A program made the translations under genes and the position numbers. A stretch of DNA of 64,000 nucleotides from Telmatactis stephensoni (Eukaryota > Cnidaria > Anthozoa > Actiniaria > Isophelliidae): NCBI GenBank assembly GCA_029948255.1, contig JALIZF010001478.1, positions 186,001 through 250,000 of the forward strand, given 5' to 3'. Position 1 is the stretch's first letter. Every line of letters starts with the position of its first letter. Positions 36,301 to 45,300 of the stretch are shown piece by piece. The notes under the pieces are model-generated. The model was not told the DNA's origin. It was given only the letters and a program-made list of their open reading frames with translations, and did no database searches.

Positions 36301-39300
36301 CAATGAGCAGATAGCCTGATCTAGCGTAATACAATCAAACTTTTATCAAGTGGTCACCCTCCAATTAGGGGGTGTTTACATGGCTCTAGGATCATCCTAG
36401 CACTAGGATCATCCTAGCAGGCGAATCATCCTACCTGCTATACATTTACTGCATTCTGTTCCTGGAAATGTTTGTCTTCGCTTCTGGTACTAGGATCATC
36501 CTACTGAACAGAATGCAGTAAATGTATAGCAGGTAGGATGATTAATTCGCCTGCTAGGATGATCCTACTGTCATGTAAACACCCCCTAAGAGACATTAGA
36601 GTGATTTAGCAAAGATGACGCCACGTGAAAGAGGACGCCGTGCGCACTGACGAAGTTTGTTCGAAATGACCGTTGACGTCGCCGATGTCAAGAAGAGGAC
36701 GTGAAAACAAGTGAACTGAGGAAATCCTGAATGCAGCGTCACGACGTCGTCACGGTAGTCACGCAACGACCGAATGTGATATATTCGTCACCTCACGTCC
36801 TGTTCACGCGTCACGTAGCGTTTGCTAAATCACTCAATTACTGATCATATGTCAGCGTTCTGACCGGTTATCGTTTTGTAATACAGTAAACCCCCTCCGA
36901 GGTCTAATCAGCCCTTATTAGTGAGCTTAAGCACCAAGAACGTAGAACGCCACGGAGGCAGGAGAGGTGCACGCGCCATCGGTTGCCACCGGATACGATG
37001 TAAATCTCTTTAGCAATGAGCTTTTATCAGGTATTTTTAAATTCGTACAACAGAAAAAGAATTACCATAACTGGAAAGAGCATGTTAAAATTAGCAAGAC
37101 AGTGAAGTTTGAAGGAATTCAATCCAAAATTCGCGAGAATATGAATTTTTGAAAAGTGTGAAGTTGTAAGAAAACCTTTGCTGGTAGGCATCTCTTGCCT
37201 ACCAGCGAATGTTTTTATACAAAATTTCGATTTCGGAAAATTCATATCTTCGTGAGTTTGAAAGTTACTTCATTCAAACTTCACAGTTTTACTCATTTTG
37301 ATGTGCTCTTTCCAGCTATGGTAATTATATTTCTGTACTGTGACTTTTGGAATTTCCTGATAAAATAGATCCGCCGTTGCAACTGATGGCGCTCCCACCT
37401 ATCCTGCGTTCGTGGCGTTCTACGTTCTTGGTGCTTAAGCTCGCTATTGTGTCCACCTTAGAGAGGTGTCCCCCAAGGGGCTATTACTGTACCACTATAA
37501 AACAATCAAATTCATTCATTTGTGCATAAAAAACAATATTACCTTAGACTTGGTGTAGCATGGGACGCCCAGTGTAACGTACATACCAAGCCTTTCGTCA
37601 AACTGAGGTGGAGTCAACTAAACAACAAAAAACACATGTAAAGCTATAAAAATAAACAAAAAAATAAAATGAAGTGATATGAAGTAAAAAATAAATATGT
37701 AAAGGTTTGCAAGGGTAAAGAAATAATGCAAAACGAAATGATAGAAAAACGAAACGAAATCGTAAGAAATGAAACGAAAACGTGAGTGCGTCTGCATATT
37801 GCGCGTAAAATTATCAGTGGATAACACACTGTGCAACAATTTACTCCTTGCCGACACACTGTGATAAAAACCTTACAGCACGGAGCTCGCTGTGCCATGA
37901 CGGACTCCCACTGTTGAAAGAGAGGTAGGGTAAGCCAAGCAATAAAGATTTCAGTAATTTTTATTTCTTTAGGAACACTGATAAACTGAAAAGGTTTGAA
38001 CCTACAATGTACTAGGGTTAATTTAGGTCTATCCCGGGTCCTTAATTAAGGCGCCGTTTTTTACAGCAATTTAATGCAATTTAAGACGTTCTAAGGCGTT
38101 TCAAGAAAATGTGGAGAAATTTGTGTAATTTTTTAAGGCGTTTTACGGCGTTTTAAGGTGTTTTAAGGCATTTCAAGGCAACTTATTAAAAGAGTTGAAT
38201 TAACTGAAATTGGGTCATCCACTACGGTTAGAACGAAGCTTGTGATTTGGTAAAGCAACAAAAACAAAGAATATGTGGATTACTCTGAACAATGTCTTTT
38301 TGTTCTACTTGTCGCCTGTGACATTGTTTCCTTCCGACCGTAGTGTATTACTGCTGAAATTAACCTAAGGCTACTTTAGACTAGATTGAGTATTTAAGGC
38401 GTTTTACGGCGGTTTAAGGCAACTTATGGTCCAGGAGTAGGCCTTAATTTCAGTCCTTTTTATGCGCGTTCTGACAGTTAAAACCAATTTCTTACATAAG
38501 GTCCTGTAGTTTGTTCGTTTTGCATGTTCTTGTAGAATCTTCCCATAACAAAAGCCAAGGTACTGTAGTCGTAGATCGTCTAGTATGAAAATAATTATTA
38601 AAATATCTACTGTAAAAATGGTGGATAAAAACGGTAAGGAAGGAAGGAAAGAAGGAAAAAAGAAGGGAGGGACGGAAGGGACGGAGGGAGGGACGGAGGG
38701 ACGGAAGAAAGAAAGGAAGGGACGAAGGAAAGCGGGAAGGAAGGAAGGAAGGGACGAAGGAACGCGGGAAGGAAGGAAGGAAAGAGGGAAGGAGGGAAGG
38801 AAGGAGGGAGGGACGGAAGAAAGGAAGGAAGTAATGAGGGACGGAAGGAAGGAAAGAAGGAGGAAGGAAAGGAAGAAGGGACAGAAGGAAGGAAGGAAAT
38901 GAAAACAGGGGTGATGTAGGAAGAATTGAAAGAAGGGAAAAAGGAACAAATGAAAGAAAAAAGTAATGAAATGCTCAAGGAAAACGAAGAAAAATATATT
39001 CGCAGCATATTTATCATAATGCCTACCTCTAATTTTCCACTGTTGATTGAAGCCATCTCAGCCAGTTTAGCATTACTGTCTTTGATATAGCTATGTTTAA
39101 CGTCCCCAACAAGATGATAGACATGTACACTGACGGTAGTGCTTGCATTCCTGAGCAGAGCAGGTATGCTTTCTGTTGACGTATCTTGACTACCGGTCAC
39201 AAATATCAACTGAAAACATGCACACAAAAATCACTGGTTGATACACTTTCTACCAGACCTTATTGGATCGAGGGTCTCAACGGGGTTAACCGTTAGCTGT

Positions 39301-42300
39301 AAAAGGGCCAAAAATTTAACCGTAAGCCGTAATAATAGGAAAAAACTAACCGTTAGCCGTAATGAAAAGTTAGTCGTAATAGCTTTTTCCAACATTCTCG
39401 ACAATAAAAATTAATGTTTAACCATCAAGAACAATGGAAATTAGTTATCAACCCACTTTAACCGTAATCGTAAAAAAGCCAAAATATTAACCGTTAACCG
39501 TAATAGCCACCACCCCATTGAGACCCTCTTATTGCAAATTTCAATTTTACAAAGAAATGTACTGTGTGGTGGGCAGACACGTATGCCCGGGGCAAGTATG
39601 CATAATCACCATACATTTCTTTGCATAAAATCTCTTAAATTCAGTAGGCTAGTAAAGAAACTTAGCAATTTTACATTTATCAATTTTTGGGTTGCATGTG
39701 ACGTCACGGCAGCCATCTTGGATGAACTTCAACAAAAGATTTCTCATTAGCGTCACTTGTTTGTTCATCCAACATGGCTACCGCTCTATTGTCTTCTGAA
39801 TCAAGTCCCAAAGGAATGGATGAAACCCAGCAATATGATAAATTTGATAGTGGACCTTTTGTCCAATAACATAATTATCTTAGAATGTCACGCCAGCATT
39901 GTAATGGAATTACGCAGACGGTCCGCAGACGCCATATGTTGTGACACCGCGGCAGAAAGACTGCGCATGCGCGAGTTTTCGCGGGCTTACGCGCGTCCGT
40001 GTCTTGACACAGGAATCCCAAGCAATATTTTAAAGACTTTTATGAATACATTTTTCCATATCATCTCTTTGAGCTTAATTTTGAACATTGGTGCAAACAG
40101 GAAAGTACTTGGCGCAAAAGGCGGGCTACAGAATATATTACAATGTCCTCAAACTGGCTTAGTTTTCGCTGGCAAAGTACACGGGCGAATGCAGCTTTTG
40201 CCGGCACCTTTCTAAGTTGCGCATGCGCGGCACATTTGCCGCGGTGTCACGTGGATACATTGGTATTGGGTATTTTGCTAACTCACATGTGTATCTCTTT
40301 TATTATTAGTGTTGCCGACAAGTCTCAAAGCTGTTGAGATGGCGTTGTAGTAGTTGACTGTTTTCTCCGATCCCAACATTACATCTTGTACAAATCTTTC
40401 GGGAAGGAAACGAAAAAATATCAATGAAGACAGAAATAATGAATTCAAGCAAAAATATATCAGTGAATACATAAATAATGAACTAAACGTTAACCAATTA
40501 ATAAAATAATACAAGATAAAGCGACCTTATTCTACGTCACTTCATCTATCACTGCTCTGTTTTAGTAAAGGTAATGTTAAACGGCCGGGTCGATTGGCAA
40601 CAACGATTTTCCGCGCAACAAATGTTGCCCGTAGAGTTTATGCCGTTGAAACTGAATACAAAACGCAACTGTGTTTAGCAATATTTTTGCTTAGTGAACA
40701 AGTTGCAAATATTTGATATAAATTTTAAAACCTTTTAGCGCAATATTATCAACCTGACCAAGTGCTGCGCGGAAAATCGTTGTTGCGAATCGACCCGTGT
40801 AACATCACCGTAAAGCTAAAGCTACACAAATTAGAGAGAACTCAAAACAAGTGTGTGTGGTCACTAGGAATCCTCAACTCCAAAACTCTCGCTAAAAAGG
40901 CCGCACACCTACTATCTTAGCCACATAATTTGCTCCTAGAAATTAACAGAAGGAAGAAAGAGAAAGGAAGAGGACAAGGAAAAAAGGAAATGATAAGAAT
41001 GAAAGAGAGACTAAATACGAGGGTACCTTTCAAGATTTTGTTGACTTTGTCCATTGGCCTGAACTAACTGTGACTTAAGACAACTGTTGTATGTGTCATC
41101 AGACTTTCTACCGTGTGTCATGCCTGGTAAGAGTGCTGTTTGACCAAATGCAATAACCTGGTAAAGTAAAGCAACAATGAAAACAAGAACAGAAAGTTTT
41201 GAACAAAATAGTTTTCTTCGACGTGTCTATCTTTTCCAGCGCCTATTAAATACATGATATATGTGTTACCTAAAGCCTGGACATAAGATGCAGCTTTTTT
41301 GCAACATTGAGCAGCAGTAGCAGTTTCCCAGAAAGATATTAGAACTTGATTTTATTCCTGAAACTGTTACACGCAACTGTTGCAGAGGTGGATATGTTGT
41401 GGTATAATTTTTTTTCTCTCTCAAGATTTACTAAACCTCCAATGGTTTTATTTAAAACTTCCGAGTATGCGCAATGCGTTTTTAACTTTTTTTTTGTCCT
41501 GTGCAACTGCAGTAAACAATGTGCAGGAAAAGTTGCATCGCATGTCCAGGCTTTGCTACTTGCACTTATTCGGGATTCTTAATATTATTTGGCGTGAACA
41601 CGAAAGCGAGGCTAAGCACGCACGCCACGCCAACGAGTAGGCCCGCCATCTTGGATTTTTGCGTCGCGTGCGTGCTTAGCCTCGCTTTCGTTTCGCGCCA
41701 AATAATATTAAGAATCCCGAATACTCATGCCTCTAGTAAAAGCCAGGAATAAACAGGAGTGCTTGCAAAATTTAAAGACAAATTCTTTAAAGAACTCTGG
41801 TCAGCCGCCATTTTATCGGCCTGAAATATACCGAGACATCTAAAGCATCATTTTCCATCGGCTGATTTTGCCAAGAAAATGCAGTATTTTTAACTAAATA
41901 TTGCTAGGATTCATGCTTTATGATGATTTCGAGGTTTGTGTGGGTTAATCAGCTTTAGTGTTTGAGCGTAAACAATAACAAAGAAGTGGCTCACTACCAC
42001 TCAATGCACGTACGTTGGTGAAATCGTTATTTAGTAATCCTTTTAGAACTTGTACAACAGCGGTACGAGCAAACTCGTACTTGTTCCCTTCCTTCATGGC
42101 GTAACTGATATCAAACAAGAAAATGACGTTCTTGGGACCTCGCACTCCCTCGATGTACCAAGGCTGTAAACGTTGATCTTTTGCACCTGAAAAGAAATGT
42201 AGATTCATGGATAAATTAAAGAAATATAATTGAACTTCCAGTAAGTGTACACCTCTCAAGTATAAAGCAGACAGGAACCCTTGGTCCCTTTTCCTGAAAA

Positions 42301-45300
42301 ACTTTACGCTACCTTTTAACCTCCCGTACGCAAACTTACACCTCTCGTAAGCTCAGAGCCAAATATTTAGGGGGAGGGGGGGGGGGGCTAAAGCCTTGTG
42401 CCCACCCTCTCCGCGGTATCTGATCAATCCAAGATGGTCACTACAGAACTCACCGCATTGTGTGTTCCCCAACACTTCAGCAGGAAACTTTCTTACAAAT
42501 CCTGTATTGTCGTCTGTGAAATACTGCCATTTCAATTGACCCTGATAAATGAATAAAAATAATAACTGTTTATTTAAGTGTCCAATGTCTTCTAGCGCTT
42601 GCGCACTTATTGCGGACACTGTACTCTCATACACTACCACTACATTCTAACATTCTCTACATACAATTCTCAGCTCATTAGTTCGTTTTTCCTGTGAGAG
42701 GAAAACCGGAGGACCCGTATCCCCTTTCGCTTTCCCCTCTCCCCCCCCACCCGCCACGCCCCTCCCCTTCCCCCTCCCCTGTAGAGCCTGTAGGCAGGCT
42801 ACAAATATTTAGGCGCACCCGATAAATTTGAACAAATAAATTGGACCTAAACTGATTCAATAAGTCGGTCTGTTTGTTCCTTGGGCTTCCTGTGGTAGTC
42901 GCTCACACACCGTCGCTTGTTGAGCGATCGCGGACCCAACGATACAATCAGTCTAGTATTAGACCTTACTTTTTCGATTTTCAAAGACTTCCTTCACAAA
43001 TCACTTACTTTCTGTGACGGTCTGTCCGAGTTTTTAATCATGTCTTTCTCCAGTGGTTCTGTTCGGTAATACGCTGCTACCAGCTCGTAAGGCATCTAAC
43101 AGAGCAAGAAAGGATTACAAACAAGAAAAGTGATTGGGTGAATAAATTTATCGAAATCATCATAATCATTGATTATGGATTATGAGACAGTGCAATCGCA
43201 CTATTTCAAAGTCCGCTCATTGCGCGCATTCAAAGGAAAATTAGGGTACAAAGAAGGAGCTAGATTAGGACGCTTGGGCCGATTTTTAAGCATGCGGACG
43301 TAAAAGGAAATCTGCTTCCGTTTCCGGGAAAGTCAACAACACTTAATCTTTCACACTTCAGTTTCAAACTGTAGGACTAGACAACGTGGAATCATTATTT
43401 CTAATACCTGATTGATTTCTTTGGGCCATGACCAACAACTCTGTAGAGAAAACAAAGTTTTTAAAATACTTCAAAAATTGATGAAAAATGCGACAATTCT
43501 CTCAACTCAGGTAGATTATAAAAAGGCAGAGAAAGCACACGCATGTCTGTTAAGACCCGAACACACGATGTACTTTTTCTTAAACATACAGCTGCAGCGT
43601 GTACATACAGCTAGCAGACGTTGCAGGATTAGAACTTAGTCCTCCAGCAACCTGCAACGCTGCGCGCAACATTGCAGGGGGTGAACACACGGTGCAACTG
43701 TGTTGCGCGCAACATTGTAGGGGTGGACACACGGTGCAACTGTGTTGCGCGCAACATTGTAGGGGTGGACACACTGTGCAACTGTGTTGCGCGCAACATT
43801 GTAGGGGTGGACACACGGTGCAACTGTGTTGCGCGCAACATTGTAGGGGTGGACACACGGTGCAACTGTGTTGCGCGCAACGTTGTAGGGGTGGACACAC
43901 GGTGCAACTGTGTTGCGCGCAACATTGTAGGGGTGGACACACTGTGCAACTGTGTTGCGCGCAACATTGTAGGGGTGGACACACGGTGCAACTGTGTTGC
44001 GCGCAACATTGTAGGGGTGGACACACTGTGCAACTGTGTTGCGCGCAACATTGTAGGGGTGGACACACGGTGCAACTGTGTTGCGCACAAAATTGCAGGG
44101 ATGGACACACGATGCAATTCTGCGTTGCACACAATGTTGAAGAAAAAGTTGCAAAAAAAGTTGCATTGTGCGTTCGGTCTTTACTTGGTACTAGTAAGAC
44201 TCACCGATCTTTTGTCCACCCATCTATTAAATGCAGTTGAATAACTGGTGTCACCATCGTATGTACAGCACTGTTTCTGTGCAATTCTTTTGGTATTGGT
44301 GACTTCCGATCGTATTGGTTCATTCCTGTCGTACTGTTGTTCTATCAGGGTTTTTAGTGACAACGCAAGACGGCGTTTCTCTTTGATTTCATTGCTAACA
44401 AATGCTGCTATTTTAGCAGCAGATTCAGAAGGATCGACGCGGACGTCTTTTTTCTCTTTGAAGTCGAAAACAGAAGTAAATTAGATAAGCGACAGAGATG
44501 ATTTCCTCCCCTCCTCCCCTCCCCCCACCCCCCATGTTATATGATGTAACATGTTGCCCGTCAAAAAACTGCTTTTAATATGACCACCAAGTTCTTGTGC
44601 GCGCAGAAAGTGTTTGCCACATATTCGTTGAATGAGTTTAAAAAATTACGGGGCGATATGTCGCATTTGTTTGTCGGTATTATATAATAGTGCGGGCAGG
44701 TATAGAGTACCCCTAGCACCATAGGAACACTAAAAAAAGAGCTGTCCCTAGAGCTAGGGCGTACCCTAACGTTATGTAAACAGGCTACTAGAGTTGTATC
44801 CTTTTTTTCAATGGCATATGGCATGGTTGCCATGGTGACTTCCTTGAGGGCCGGGACCTACACGGTCAATCCCTCGAGTGCGGCACCCAACCGCAACTCA
44901 TCTATTGTCGATGAGTTAAATTGTCCTTACTTGCGTTTTTGTAGATTGTTTCCATTTCTTTTACACAAAGTTTTTCTACATTCAACTTGGTCGCTTCCTG
45001 GGAAAGCTTCTTAGCAGCCTGAATGACCTCTTTTCCGGTGAAAAACGATCTCTTACTACAGTTACAGTTCGGGTTGACATGATCGGTTAATGTCGGTGCT
45101 GCTTTTGTGAATCGTCCAGGGTGAATTTTGAACTTGGCAGTTGATGCATCGAAGGTTAAAACGTTCCAGAAACGAGAGCAGTTGTACTTGGAGAAGACTG
45201 TACCAGCTAAAAATATAATATAACAAGGACAAATTTGCCATTTGTAAAGCAATTTGATAATGGGATTGTAGACTTAAAAAATCGTCCGTGTTTGTGAATG

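Noticed and set aside
38404..39227. Ser/Pro/Phe-rich or Lys/Arg/Gly-rich proteins of 105-206 codons
   Set aside because: Frames through a GGAA-type purine tract; only 39209-39027 within it is a real exon.
43580..44244. Long open frames (roughly 167-213 codons) on both strands, Cys/His-rich repeats
   Set aside because: They follow the 42-bp minisatellite, whose length is a multiple of three and which has no stops; present on both strands in several frames and inside an intron.
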